Source of the DNA: Xanthomonas pisi DSM 18956
GTDB taxonomy: Bacteria; Pseudomonadota; Gammaproteobacteria; Xanthomonadales; Xanthomonadaceae
Assembly (NCBI RefSeq): GCF_001010415.1
Contig: NZ_JPLE01000016.1
Coordinates: 90,178 to 154,177 of the forward strand
Direction of reading: 5' to 3'
DNA length: 64,000 nucleotides
Below the pieces are notes generated by a model, which saw only the letters and a list, made by a program, of their open reading frames with translations, was not told where the DNA came from and made no database searches. Positions 26,125 through 35,430 of this stretch are shown piece after piece; positions within the stretch are counted from its first letter, which is position 1, and every line of letters starts with the position of its first letter. The position numbers and the translations under genes are program-made.

Positions 26125-27069
26125 TCAGTGCGCCCACGCGTCGAGCGCGCCGGCGTAATCGGCTGGCGTGGCCAGCGGGCGGGCGTCCAGGCTCTTGTCG
26201 ATGCGCTTGATCAGCCCGCTCAACACCTTGCCCGGGCCGCATTCGGCAATCCTGGTGATGCCCTGCGCCGCCAGCGCCTGCACGCAGCCAGTCCACTGCA
26301 CCGGCAGGTACAACTGCTCGACCAGGGCCTGGCGAATCGCCGCGCTGCCGTCGTGCACGCGCGCATCGACGTTCTGTACCACCGGAATCTGCGGCGTCTG
26401 CCAGCTCAACCCGGCCATCGCTTCGCCGAGCTGATTGGCGGCATCGCGCATCAACGGCGTGTGCGACGGCACGCTCACCGCCAGCTTGACCGCCTTGCGC
26501 ACGCCGCGCTCGGCCAGCAGTGCCAGCGCGCGATCCACCGCCGCCGCATCGCCGCCGATCACGATCTGACCGGGCGAATTGAAGTTGGCCGGCACCACCA
26601 CCTGGCTGCCTGCCGCCTCGGCGCAGACGTCCAGCACCAGGGCGTCTTCGGCGCCCAGCACCGCAGCCATCGCACCGATACCGGCCGGGGCGGCGGCCTG
26701 CATGAACTGCCCGCGCAGGCGCACCAGGTGCGCGCCGTCATGCAGCGACAGGGCACCAGAGGCCACCAGCGCGGTGTATTCGCCCAGGCTGTGCCCGGCC
26801 AGCAAGGCCGGACGCGCGCCGCGCTGCGCAGTCCACAGCCGCCACACCGCCACGCCCGCCGCCAGCAGCGCCGGCTGGGTGTACTCGGTACGGTTGAGCA
26901 TCTCTTCCGGGCCACCCTGGGACAGCGCCCAGAGGTCGACACCGGCGCCTTCGGAGGCTTCGGCGAACGTGTCGCGAACCTGCGGATGCAGTTCGGACAG
27001 TTCGGCCAGCATGCCTAAGGACTGCGAGCCCTGGCCGGGAAAGACGAAGGCGAGAGTGGATTCGGTCAC
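26125..27069 (-). CDS. fabD: Malonyl-CoA:ACP transacylase
   Basis: 314 aa from a GTG at 27069, giving the standard start (M/V)TESTLAFVFPGQGSQ; the frame itself extends further but without homology. The acyltransferase fold has the nucleophile Ser94 in GHSLGE, GQFMQ near residue 120, VPSHTPLM and the C-terminal Asn/Asp region. It loads malonate onto ACP. Confidence 0.96.
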   Translation of the reverse strand: MTESTLAFVFPGQGSQSLGMLAELSELHPQVRDTFAEASEGAGVDLWALSQGGPEEMLNRTEYTQPALLAAGVAVWRLWTAQRGARPALLAGHSLGEYTALVASGALSLHDGAHLVRLRGQFMQAAAPAGIGAMAAVLGAEDALVLDVCAEAAGSQVVVPANFNSPGQIVIGGDAAAVDRALALLAERGVRKAVKLAVSVPSHTPLMRDAANQLGEAMAGLSWQTPQIPVVQNVDARVHDGSAAIRQALVEQLYLPVQWTGCVQALAAQGITRIAECGPGKVLSGLIKRIDKSLDARPLATPADYAGALDAWAH

Positions 27070-27172
27070 GCGCGGCTGCCTGCAAAAATCGAGCCGGGAT
27101 GATACGTGCGAAATCGCCCTGGCGTCTGTACTGCCGCGTATGCAAGGCCGCGCCAGCGCGCGCGTTCGCCAG

Positions 27173-27955
27173 CTACAACAAGGCGTTGAGCAGGTCGATG
27201 TCCCCGTCGGCGAGCCAGTCCACGCACACCACCAGCACCAGCACGACGCCGAACGAGGTCGCTGCATGGATGGCCAGGATGGCGCGCGCCAGCGCCGCGG
27301 CAGAACGCCCCAGCCGGCCGGTGAGCTGCGCAACCCGCTGCAATCGCCCGGTCACCACATGCGCATGCGCCGCCACGGCCGGGCCGGCCGCATCGAAGGC
27401 GCCGGTCATCAACCCCTGCAGCACCTCACGGCGGCCGCGGTAGTACTTGGCCACGCCGTAGCCGAACACCAGCCAGTCGCGCGCCTGCGCCTGCGCCAGG
27501 TCCATCACTTCCAGCGGATCCTCTTCGAAATCGATGAAGCCGACCGCCTGCCCGTCGTAGGTCATGTTGCGCGGAAGCGGCTGGCCGAAATACGCACCTT
27601 CGCGGTGGGCATCGGCGATGGCGGTCACTGCCAACGCGATCAGACGATCGCGCTCGGGCGCATCGGCCTCGCGCAGGCAACTGGCGAAGGAACGGCCATT
27701 GTCGCTGAGCACCAATGCCGCCTGCCCGCAACCGACCACGCGCGGCACATTGACCGCCTGCGCCTGCAGTTCGCCGAGGCGGCGCGCTTCCAGGTCGCGC
27801 GCGGCATCGCCGCCACGGTGCGGCGGCGGACGCAGGGCATCCAGGCCCCAGCGGCGGGCGACGAAGTTGAGGGCGCCGAGCGAGACCGCCCGGTTGCCGC
27901 GGCGATACTGCTTCAACCAGACGCGCTGGCCGGCGATGACGATGGGTTCTGCCAT
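27173..27955 (-). CDS. Membrane-anchored kinase-fold protein (possible pseudokinase)
   Basis: 260 aa. Residues about 5-200 have the layout of LPS-kinase/RIO-like proteins: a Lys in VWLKQY as the ATP-binding candidate, an Arg/Glu-rich helix DLEARRLGELQ, and AYFGQPLPRNM followed by VGFIDFEEDP. In active relatives the loop reads HGDLHPRN...IDF; here the catalytic His-x-Asp is Phe-Gly-Gln, while the Asn and the metal-binding IDF are kept. A C-terminal hydrophobic stretch (residues about 222-248) should anchor it in the inner membrane. It sits between fabH and fabD. Function unknown; a lipid- or phosphatase-related role suggested by the setting is inference. Confidence 0.7.
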   Translation of the reverse strand: MAEPIVIAGQRVWLKQYRRGNRAVSLGALNFVARRWGLDALRPPPHRGGDAARDLEARRLGELQAQAVNVPRVVGCGQAALVLSDNGRSFASCLREADAPERDRLIALAVTAIADAHREGAYFGQPLPRNMTYDGQAVGFIDFEEDPLEVMDLAQAQARDWLVFGYGVAKYYRGRREVLQGLMTGAFDAAGPAVAAHAHVVTGRLQRVAQLTGRLGRSAAALARAILAIHAATSFGVVLVLVVCVDWLADGDIDLLNALL

Positions 27956-28015
27956 GACGGGTCCGTCCCTGATGCTGTCAGGCGCCGCCGCGTCCGCCGG
28001 CGGCGCCTGCGGAAC

Positions 28016-28993
28016 TCAATAGCGCAGCAGCGCCGAGCCCCAGGTAAATCCACCACCGAACGCTTCCAGCAGCAGCAATTGGCCCCGCTGCACGCGGCCG
28101 GAGCGCACCGCTTCGTCCAGCGCCAGCGGCACCGAGGCCGAGGAGGTATTGCCGTGGCGATCCACGGTGACCACCACCTGCTCCATCGGCAGATCCAGCC
28201 GCTTGGCGGTGGCTTCGATGATGCGCAGATTGGCCTGGTGCGGGATCAGCCAATCCAGGTCGTGCTTGTCGTAGCCGTTGGCGGCCAGGGTTTCGTCGAC
28301 CACCGAATCCAGCGCCTTGACCGCGTACTTGAACACGTCGTTGCCCTTCATCAGCAACGCGCCGCCACCATTCTTGCCTTCGCCGAAGCCCACCGACACG
28401 CCCACCGGGTCCCACAGCAGCTCTTTCTTGCTGCCGTCGGCATGCAGATGCGTGCTGAGGATGCCGGTCTCTTCGTCGGCCTTGAGGATCACCGCGCCGG
28501 CACCGTCGCCGAACAGCACGCAGGTGGTGCGATCGGTCCAGTCGACGATGCGGGTCAGCGTTTCCGCCCCCACCACCAGCACGGTATTGGCATCGCCGCT
28601 GCGCACGAACTTGTCGGCCACGCTGAGCGCATAGACAAAGCCCGAGCAGGCGGCATTGACGTCCATCGCACCGCAACCGACGTTACCCAGCCGCGCCTGC
28701 AGCAGGCAGGCCGTGGACGGGAAGATCAGGTCGGGCGTGGTGGTGCCGATGACGATCAGGTCGATCTCGTCGGCGGTGACGCCGGCCGCTTCCATCGCCT
28801 TCAGCGAGGCGAAATACGCCAGATCGCTGGTGGTCTGGTCGTCGGCGACGATGTGACGTTCACGGATACCAGTGCGCGAGAAGATCCATTCATCGCTGGT
28901 GTCGACGATCTTGGACATGTCGTCGTTGGTCAACACCTTTTCGGGCAAATAGCTACCCGTGCCCGCGATTCTGGAATAGATCCGCTTGCTCAT
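28016..28993 (-). CDS. fabH: 3-oxoacyl-ACP synthase III (KAS III)
   Basis: 325 aa. Cys116 lies in [13 protein letters not shown], His in IPHQANLRI and Asn in RHGNTSSAS, the Cys-His-Asn triad of FabH. It starts fatty-acid synthesis by condensing acetyl-CoA (or branched starters) with malonyl-ACP. Xanthomonads make many branched fatty acids, so starter choice may be broad; this is inference. It follows rpmF by 89 bases. Confidence 0.96.
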   Translation of the reverse strand: MSKRIYSRIAGTGSYLPEKVLTNDDMSKIVDTSDEWIFSRTGIRERHIVADDQTTSDLAYFASLKAMEAAGVTADEIDLIVIGTTTPDLIFPSTACLLQARLGNVGCGAMDVNAACSGFVYALSVADKFVRSGDANTVLVVGAETLTRIVDWTDRTTCVLFGDGAGAVILKADEETGILSTHLHADGSKKELLWDPVGVSVGFGEGKNGGGALLMKGNDVFKYAVKALDSVVDETLAANGYDKHDLDWLIPHQANLRIIEATAKRLDLPMEQVVVTVDRHGNTSSASVPLALDEAVRSGRVQRGQLLLLEAFGGGFTWGSALLRY

Positions 28994-29082
28994 GCTGTTT
29001 CCTGGTGCAAGAGCCGCGGTGATTGGCGGCTCCGGAAGTATCGAGGGTCACCCGCCGGCAAAACTGCGGCGGGTGCCACGGA

Positions 29083-29277
29083 TCAATCTTCTTGGACGGC
29101 CGACGACTTGGTCGCGATCACCTTCTTGCCACGGTAGTAACCGTCAGCGGTGATGTGGTGACGCAGATGGATCTCGCCGCTGGTCGGGTCGGTCGACAGC
29201 TGCTTGGCGGTGAGGGCATCGTGCGAACGACGCTGGCCGCGACGGGACGGGGTGACACGGGATTTCTGCACAGCCAT
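29083..29277 (-). CDS. rpmF: Large ribosomal subunit protein bL32
   Basis: 64 aa, basic, with the conserved start [21 protein letters not shown]. The zinc Cys residues of many bL32 proteins are absent (a C-minus form), with [14 protein letters not shown] in their place. The yceD-rpmF-fabH order is widely conserved and links ribosome and lipid synthesis. Confidence 0.97.
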
Positions 29278-29374
29278 GGGATTGCTCCAACTTTAGTTCG
29301 ATAACTTGTCTGTTGAGTCGAACAGCACGCTCTACGCCCGCGTCGACCTGTCTTTCCGCCCTTAACAGCGGCGG

Positions 29375-29884
29375 TTACTGTTTCTTCAACGCTGCCAGCG
29401 CCGCGAACGGACTGGCCTTGTCTTGCTCTTCCTGGCTCGGCACCCACTCGGCCTCGATGGCTTCGCTGCCCGGCGCCATCGGCACCACCGGCACCGACAG
29501 CACCAGTTCGTCCTCCACCAGATCCGTCGCCCGCAGCATGCCGTCGTCGGGCACCAGCAAGGCTTCGTAATCGGGCGGCAACGCCGCCTCTTCGTCCTCG
29601 TCGCGGATCAGACCGAGACGCTGCCTGATCTGCACCGGATACAGAAAACGCTGCAAGGTGCGCTGGCAGGCCAGCGGCAGCTCGACATCGATGCTGAGTT
29701 CGACATAGGCGACCTTGAGCAGGGCGTCCTGATCGAACTGGAGCGAATAGACGCATTCGCCCTCGGTATCGACCAGACTTCCCTGCAAACGGGTCATCGC
29801 AGAGAGCGGGATGCGGCCATCGAAGCGCCTGCGCGCTGCGACCATCCGCCAAGCATCCAGCATTTCGGGTACGTTCGCGGACAT
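29375..29884 (-). CDS. yceD: DUF177/YceD protein (large-subunit rRNA accumulation)
   Basis: 169 aa from the ATG at 29884 (MSANVPEMLDAWRMV). DUF177 family, with the motif CQRTLQRFLYPV where many relatives carry a CxxC-like pair; only one Cys is kept here. Relatives are needed for normal 23S rRNA levels in plants and bacteria. It sits directly upstream of rpmF, as in most gammaproteobacteria. The C-terminus SPFAALAALKKQ is the conserved family ending. Confidence 0.93.
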   Translation of the reverse strand: MSANVPEMLDAWRMVAARRRFDGRIPLSAMTRLQGSLVDTEGECVYSLQFDQDALLKVAYVELSIDVELPLACQRTLQRFLYPVQIRQRLGLIRDEDEEAALPPDYEALLVPDDGMLRATDLVEDELVLSVPVVPMAPGSEAIEAEWVPSQEEQDKASPFAALAALKKQ

Positions 29885-29993
29885 AAGCCGCAGAATGTTA
29901 AAGACCCGCAGTAGCCATGTCAAATGGCCCCATTCACATGTGCCGCAGGACGCGCGGGCTGGCAGACTCCCCTGCCCGCCTCTTTCGACGTTC

Positions 29994-30569
29994 ATGATGC
30001 CACGCCTGATCCTTGCTTCCACCTCCGTCTATCGGCGCGAGATGCTGGGCCGCCTGCGGCTGGACTTCACCACCGCCCGCCCGGAGGTCGACGAGCAGGC
30101 GCTGCCGGGCGAAGCGCCGGGCGCGCTGGCCAGCCGCCTGGCCGCCGAAAAAGCCGCCGCAGTGGGTGCGCATGCGCCCGGGGCCTGGGTCATCGGCTCG
30201 GACCAGGTCGCCGATCTGGACGGCCAGGCCCTGGGCAAGCCGGGAACCCTGGACCAGGCACGCGCGCAGCTGAGCGCCATGTCCGGGCGGGTGGTGCGCT
30301 TCCACACCGCCGTCAGCCTGGCCGGCCCCGACCGCCGCCTGCATGCGCTGGATGTGACCGAGGTGCAGCTGCGCCTGCTGACAGCGGTGGAGATCGAACG
30401 CTACCTGGCCGCCGAACCCGCGCTGGATTGCGCCGGCAGCTTCAAATGCGAGGGCCTGGGCATCGGCTTGTTCGATGCGATTCGCTCGGAAGACCCAACC
30501 GCCCTGGTCGGCCTGCCGCTGATCGCGCTGGCGCGGCTGTTGCGGCAGGCCGGGTTCGCGATTCCGTAA
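29994..30569 (+). CDS. Maf-family nucleotide pyrophosphatase, YceF type
   Basis: 191 aa from the ATG at 29994 (a second ATG follows at 29997). The ASTSVYRREML start, EKAAAVGA, VIGSDQVADLDGQALGKPGT, CAGSFKCEGLG and NPT-like DPTALVGLPL match the YceF branch of Maf proteins. In E. coli YceF hydrolyses m7GTP, a house-cleaning role. It is divergent from yceD with 109 bases between start codons, a very common arrangement. Confidence 0.9.
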   Translation: MMPRLILASTSVYRREMLGRLRLDFTTARPEVDEQALPGEAPGALASRLAAEKAAAVGAHAPGAWVIGSDQVADLDGQALGKPGTLDQARAQLSAMSGRVVRFHTAVSLAGPDRRLHALDVTEVQLRLLTAVEIERYLAAEPALDCAGSFKCEGLGIGLFDAIRSEDPTALVGLPLIALARLLRQAGFAIP

Positions 30570-30715
30570 GACCAACTCGGCCGTGACAGGGCCGCTCAAG
30601 CGAATCTGCTCGCAAGTCGCCATGACGCTATAGGCCCACCGTCACCACGGCGCGACTTACAGCCAGTGAGGCGTGGCACGACCGCTGCCCGTTGCACGAG
30701 CACCGGCCGGTTGCG

Positions 30716-32548
30716 CTACTCCGGCCGAGCGAGTTCGCAGAATTGATATGGGTACTCGGCTTGTCCGACATGCGAGGACAAGGTGCGGCACCGTGACGGA
30801 TCCAGGCTCAGCCCGTACGCAGCCAGACGCTGCTGCGCGGATTCGCGCACCGCGCGATCTGCAGCGGCGATATCCAGCGCCTTGCCCCTGGGCACCTGCA
30901 GCACACAGCGCCCTGGCGACACTGCTTCCAGCTGCGCACGCAGACCGCGGGCGATCAACCAGCGCAACCGCGCGCACCGAGGCTGCGTGTCCCAGCCAAA
31001 CTGCTGCGCCCAGCCATTCATGCGATCGATCCGCAATCGCTGCTTGTCGCGCGTCGCACCCAGCATCGCGTACAGCTGCGGCCGCTCGGCGATCAAGGCC
31101 CTGACCCGCTCGCGGTACCGATCGGTCTCGGAGAGATTGGTCGCCACGCCAATGTAACGCGCCTGCTGCGGCAACAGCGGCACTCGCCAGGACTGCGGCT
31201 CGTCGCCGACCAGCAGCACCGTGGATGCAGCAGGATCGGCAAGCGCCGGTTGCTCGACCTGGAAACTGTCGCGCGCCCACGCCTCATGCCCCCAGTCCTT
31301 CCATCCAGCCACCGCAACCAGCGCGCACATACCGATCAACCACGCAGCCTTGCGATCCGCATTCACCGCAAAGGCATGCCGGCATACGACCCACAGCACC
31401 AATGGCGCAAGCAGCTCCAGTACCAGCAGGTAGCGGTGGATACTGAAGACCGCTTGCCACAGCGCATAGGCAATGCCGAAGAACACCAGCAGGACTACCG
31501 CTGCGCGATCGCGGCCTGTCGCAGGCACGCGGCGGCGCAGCACGATGCGTCCCGCTGCCATCAGCGTGACCGCATACAACACCGCCCATCCCGCCTGTAC
31601 CAGACCGAGATCGCCGACGCGTTGCGGCTTGAACGTAAACAGCAGCGGCCAGATCAGGTGTTCGCCGATGCTGCGCGGCAACCAGCGGACATCGGCAATC
31701 GACACCGGCTGAGCCAGCGGCGACTTGAACACGCCGTTGAACTGCGGAAACAGCGGGTTGCCGAAGTGTTGCCAGACCTGCCAATACCAGTGCCCGGCCA
31801 GCAACAGCAAGACCAGCACCGCGACACCGGCCAGGACGCTCAACCCCAGAATCCGCGAACGCATGCGCCCGCCGTCGCACAGAACCGCCGGCGCCAGCGC
31901 CAGCGCGTACAGCGCATTGGTGAGCTTGAGCGCGATCGCCAGACCGATCAGTGCGCCGGCAATGGCCCACCCCCACGCAACGCCTCGCCCCTGCCGCGCG
32001 TTGGCCTGTGTCAGCAGCACGATCGCCAGCGACGCCAGCACCGGGATCGCGCTGGCGGTATCGCCCATGGTGTTGCCCAGTTCGGACAGGAACACCGCAC
32101 TGCACATGCCGGCCAACGCGAACAGCGGGGTCCACTGCGCACGTCGCGATTCATTGGACAGGACACGCCACGCCACGACGGCCACCGGCATGAACACCAC
32201 TGCATGCAGCGCACCCAATGACGCCCCGACCAATGGCCCGGACAGATGCAGCATCAACCAGGCATGCAGCACATCGAGCAGCGGACTGAAATAGCTCTGC
32301 ATCTGCGCCGGCGCCAGGTCCACGCCCAGACGGCCATGGGCCCACGCGTCACCGATGTAGAGATGGTAATTGCGTAAATCCCAATTGGCGTCCTGACCGA
32401 GGCCGAGCGAGAGCAGCGCACCGAGCAGCAGCACGGCCACGACCGCAGCGATGATCTGGCGCGGCGAATGGAAACCGAAACGATCATCCGCCCAGCGCAA
32501 CAAACGCTGCCGGCGCGTCGTCGACGTCGCCCTGGTCACCGATGCCAT
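30716..32548 (-). CDS. Polytopic membrane protein, GT-C-like
   Basis: 610 aa from the ATG at 32548, sharing one base with the upstream stop (TGATG), so coupled to it. About ten to twelve hydrophobic segments are visible. The first periplasmic loop reads LGQDANWDLRNYHLYIGDAW, an Asp-rich loop 1 typical of GT-C glycosyltransferases that take polyprenyl-phosphate sugars. A soluble tail of about 150 residues follows the last membrane segment. Exact family and acceptor unknown. It is the last gene of a three-gene set with GT2 and GT39 enzymes, so it most likely acts in the same membrane glycosylation pathway. Confidence 0.7.
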   Translation of the reverse strand: MASVTRATSTTRRQRLLRWADDRFGFHSPRQIIAAVVAVLLLGALLSLGLGQDANWDLRNYHLYIGDAWAHGRLGVDLAPAQMQSYFSPLLDVLHAWLMLHLSGPLVGASLGALHAVVFMPVAVVAWRVLSNESRRAQWTPLFALAGMCSAVFLSELGNTMGDTASAIPVLASLAIVLLTQANARQGRGVAWGWAIAGALIGLAIALKLTNALYALALAPAVLCDGGRMRSRILGLSVLAGVAVLVLLLLAGHWYWQVWQHFGNPLFPQFNGVFKSPLAQPVSIADVRWLPRSIGEHLIWPLLFTFKPQRVGDLGLVQAGWAVLYAVTLMAAGRIVLRRRVPATGRDRAAVVLLVFFGIAYALWQAVFSIHRYLLVLELLAPLVLWVVCRHAFAVNADRKAAWLIGMCALVAVAGWKDWGHEAWARDSFQVEQPALADPAASTVLLVGDEPQSWRVPLLPQQARYIGVATNLSETDRYRERVRALIAERPQLYAMLGATRDKQRLRIDRMNGWAQQFGWDTQPRCARLRWLIARGLRAQLEAVSPGRCVLQVPRGKALDIAAADRAVRESAQQRLAAYGLSLDPSRCRTLSSHVGQAEYPYQFCELARPE

Positions 32549-33543
32549 CACTGCGCCCCCTTGTCGTGCGAGGCCGCCACACGATTGCCTACGCCCGGCT
32601 CGGCCAGATACGCCAGATGCTTGGCTTCGACGCGCCCACGCGTGACCGTATCCAGAATCAGTCCGCAGGCCAGCAACAGAAAGCCCAGCAGCATCAGCGC
32701 CACGCACAGGATCGCGGTCGGAAAGCGCGGCACCAGACCGGTCTGCAGATAGGTCTCGAACAACGGGATCGCCAGCACGATCGACAACGCGGCGCTGAGC
32801 GCAAAACCGATCGAGAAAAACAACAGCGGCCGCTCGGCCTTGAACAGTTTTGCAATCGTGGTGAGGATGCGCCAGCCGTCGCGCCAGGTGTTCAACTTGC
32901 TTTGCGAACCTTCCGGGCGCACGCCATATGCCGTCTCGACCTCGGCGACCGGCATGCGCAGCTGCAAGGCATGCACGGCCAGCTCGGTTTCGGTTTCGAA
33001 GCCATGCGCATGCGCCGCGAAGGATTTGACGTAGCGCCGCGAAAACACTCTGTACCCGGACAACATGTCGTCGAAACTGCGCCCGAACAGCACCCCGGCG
33101 CAGCGCGTCAACAGGACATTGCCGAGCCGATGCCCTGGCCGATAGGCGGCCTGCTGTTGATCGCGACGCGCGCCGACCACCATGTCCAGCCGTTCGTCGA
33201 TGAGCTTGCGCACCAACGCCGGTGCTGCGGCTGCGTCATACGTCGCATCGCCATCCACCAGCACGTAGATGTCGGCTTGGACATCGGCAAATCCACGCCG
33301 CACCACGTTGCCCTTGCCCTGCAGCGCAACGCGGCACACCTGCGCGCCAGCTGCCGCGGCGTTGGACGCGGTGGCATCGCTGGAGTTGTTGTCCAGCACG
33401 TGGATCGCCGCACCCGGCAATGCCGCAGCGAAATCGCCGACCACGGCGGCGACGGTCGCCGCCTCGTTATGGCAGGGCACCAGCACGGCGATTCGAAACC
33501 CGGACAGAGGTACGGGATGGGTAACGGGCAAGGCGTCGGTCAT
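32548..33543 (-). CDS. Family 2 glycosyltransferase, DPM1/GtrB-like
   Basis: 331 aa from the ATG at 33543. The GT-A domain starts IAVLVPCHNEAATV, with LDNNSSDAT, VLVDGDATYDAAAA (the DxD metal site) and ARRDQQQAAYRPGHRLGN. Two C-terminal membrane segments (residues about 238-300) place it in the bactoprenol-phosphate glucosyl/mannosyltransferase-like group, which loads a sugar onto the lipid carrier at the inner face of the membrane. The sugar cannot be told from the sequence. It lies 8 bases after the GT39 gene and overlaps the next gene by one base. Confidence 0.85.
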   Translation of the reverse strand: MTDALPVTHPVPLSGFRIAVLVPCHNEAATVAAVVGDFAAALPGAAIHVLDNNSSDATASNAAAAGAQVCRVALQGKGNVVRRGFADVQADIYVLVDGDATYDAAAAPALVRKLIDERLDMVVGARRDQQQAAYRPGHRLGNVLLTRCAGVLFGRSFDDMLSGYRVFSRRYVKSFAAHAHGFETETELAVHALQLRMPVAEVETAYGVRPEGSQSKLNTWRDGWRILTTIAKLFKAERPLLFFSIGFALSAALSIVLAIPLFETYLQTGLVPRFPTAILCVALMLLGFLLLACGLILDTVTRGRVEAKHLAYLAEPGVGNRVAASHDKGAQ

Positions 33544-33551
33544 TGCGTGAT

Positions 33552-35393
33552 CTAAGGTGCGGAAACGGTGACAGGCTGCTCCCACCAGTCCTCGACGCTG
33601 CCGTCGCGGCCGTGCAGGCGCAGGCCCAACCAATGCGTGCCCGATGGCAGCGCGCGCGTATCGAGCGTGGCGGAAAAGCCGACGTTGGGATGCTGCGGGT
33701 CGGTGGAGATCTTCCAGTAGGGGCGGACATCCATCGGGCTGCCGTAGTCGGCTCGCGCGACCGGACGGCCATCGAGGAGCAGCTCCACATCGGCCAGGCC
33801 GATACCGTCCTTGAACGCCCAACCACGCACCTGGACCTGGCCGGAGACCCGCACATCCGGCAGCGGCGTGTCGATCCAGGCCATTGCCGGGGCGATGCAC
33901 GGCCCGGGAGCGCGTTGCGCCGGCAGCCCGAACAGCAGAAAACGTTGATACCCGTGATCGTTGGAGACCACCGTGGGCGGTGGCAACGGGCCGACCATGT
34001 CGCAGATCGCGTGATAGCGCTTGAGCAGGTCGCGGTAACGCTGATCGCTGGGCGACAGCACCAGCAGACGCGGGCCATCGCGGTGTCCGTCGCTGAGCAG
34101 GCCCCATTGCTGCAACTGCGCGCTGCGCCCGTGCTTGTCGTTCAAGTCGGCACGCAATACCTCGATCTGCGCATCGTGCAACTGAAAACCAAGCTCGGCG
34201 CCCACCTTGAAGTTCTCTGCCAGCACCCGCGTGCCCGGCGGCATCTGCGCCAGCTGACGTTTGACCGCACGCGCCAGATCGTTCCAGCCGGCGAAATTGC
34301 GTGGGTAGTATTTTTCGCCGGCCGCATGCGCGCGGATCGACGGCACCGACACCGCCAGGTAATACCCGTAAGCCCCCAGCGTGCCGAGCAGCGCAAGCAG
34401 CCATGCGGCACGGCGCAACGGAAGCGGCCAGCGCAACAGGATTACCGGCACCGCCACCAGCAACGCCAGATAGCCGGGCAGCGGCCAGTGGAAACTGATC
34501 CGCTCGGCATCGCTGAAGAAGCCGAGCACGAAGATCGCCACGGTCGAGATGCCGCCCAGCAATCCGAAGTAACGCCACTGCGCACGCGACCCGCCGCCGG
34601 AACGCGTGCCGGCCAGACTCACCTTGACCATCGCCCAGGCCAATAGCGGCGTCACCGCCGCCGCCTGGATCAGCAGGAACCACAGTCCGCCGATCTGGAA
34701 CCGCCACGGGTGCCGGTCGACCAGTTGAAAGCGCAGCCCGGCCTCGTCGTGGTCGGTGTTCCAGAACAGCAGCGGCAGCCAGCTCACCGCGCCCACCGTC
34801 AGCGCCAGCCAGATGCGCGGGTCGCGCAGCACCGCACGCCCTTGCGGAATGCACAGCAGCGCGATGCAGCCCACGCCGATCACACCGACGAAGCGGTAAT
34901 GGCTGAGCGCGCCGATGACCAGGCCGATCGCCAGCTCCAGCGCGCTGGTGGCATCGACCTCGCGCAGCAGGCGTGCGCCAGCATCCATGCACAGCACAGC
35001 TGCCAGGGCCATCGGCACGTCGGGCACGGCCAGGATGCCCAGCGTGGCCGACAGCGGCATCAGCAGCGTCAGGCTGCCGGCCTGCCAGCCCAGGGTGGAA
35101 CCGAACCAGCGCGTGGCGATGTGCGCAACCAGCCACGGCAGCAGCGCGGCGATGGCCAGAAACGGCAGCCGCAGCGCCAACAGATGATGACCGCCCGCCT
35201 CCACACCCAGGCGCGCCAACCAGGCGGTCATACCCGGCAGATCCGAATACGCCGCAGCCAGGTGCTGGCCCTCCTGCCAATAAAACGCCTCGTCCACAAA
35301 CAGCGGCAGCCGCGCGGCGATCAACAGCTTGACGGCCGTCGCCAGTGTCCACAGGATCACGAAGGTGCGATGTGCGCGTTGGTCCCCTTGCAT
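33552..35393 (-). CDS. GT39-family membrane glycosyltransferase with C-terminal beta-domain
   Basis: 613 aa from the ATG at 35393; a GTG at 35417 adds eight residues. The N-terminal GT-C domain has about eleven hydrophobic segments and the catalytic loop LFVDEAFYWQEGQHL with its Asp-Glu pair, as in ArnT/PMT-type enzymes that move sugars from polyprenyl phosphate to lipid A or proteins. After residue 500 comes a soluble beta-sandwich-like stretch (VSGQVQVRGWAFKDGIGLA ... LPSGTHWLGLRLHGRDG), an uncommon fusion that could bind carbohydrate. It is the first gene of the glycosylation set, divergent from moxR. Acceptor unknown. Confidence 0.82.
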   Translation of the reverse strand: MQGDQRAHRTFVILWTLATAVKLLIAARLPLFVDEAFYWQEGQHLAAAYSDLPGMTAWLARLGVEAGGHHLLALRLPFLAIAALLPWLVAHIATRWFGSTLGWQAGSLTLLMPLSATLGILAVPDVPMALAAVLCMDAGARLLREVDATSALELAIGLVIGALSHYRFVGVIGVGCIALLCIPQGRAVLRDPRIWLALTVGAVSWLPLLFWNTDHDEAGLRFQLVDRHPWRFQIGGLWFLLIQAAAVTPLLAWAMVKVSLAGTRSGGGSRAQWRYFGLLGGISTVAIFVLGFFSDAERISFHWPLPGYLALLVAVPVILLRWPLPLRRAAWLLALLGTLGAYGYYLAVSVPSIRAHAAGEKYYPRNFAGWNDLARAVKRQLAQMPPGTRVLAENFKVGAELGFQLHDAQIEVLRADLNDKHGRSAQLQQWGLLSDGHRDGPRLLVLSPSDQRYRDLLKRYHAICDMVGPLPPPTVVSNDHGYQRFLLFGLPAQRAPGPCIAPAMAWIDTPLPDVRVSGQVQVRGWAFKDGIGLADVELLLDGRPVARADYGSPMDVRPYWKISTDPQHPNVGFSATLDTRALPSGTHWLGLRLHGRDGSVEDWWEQPVTVSAP

Positions 35394-35430
35394 TGCCCTG
35401 TGCACTCTTCTTCTCACCTACGGAATTGTG

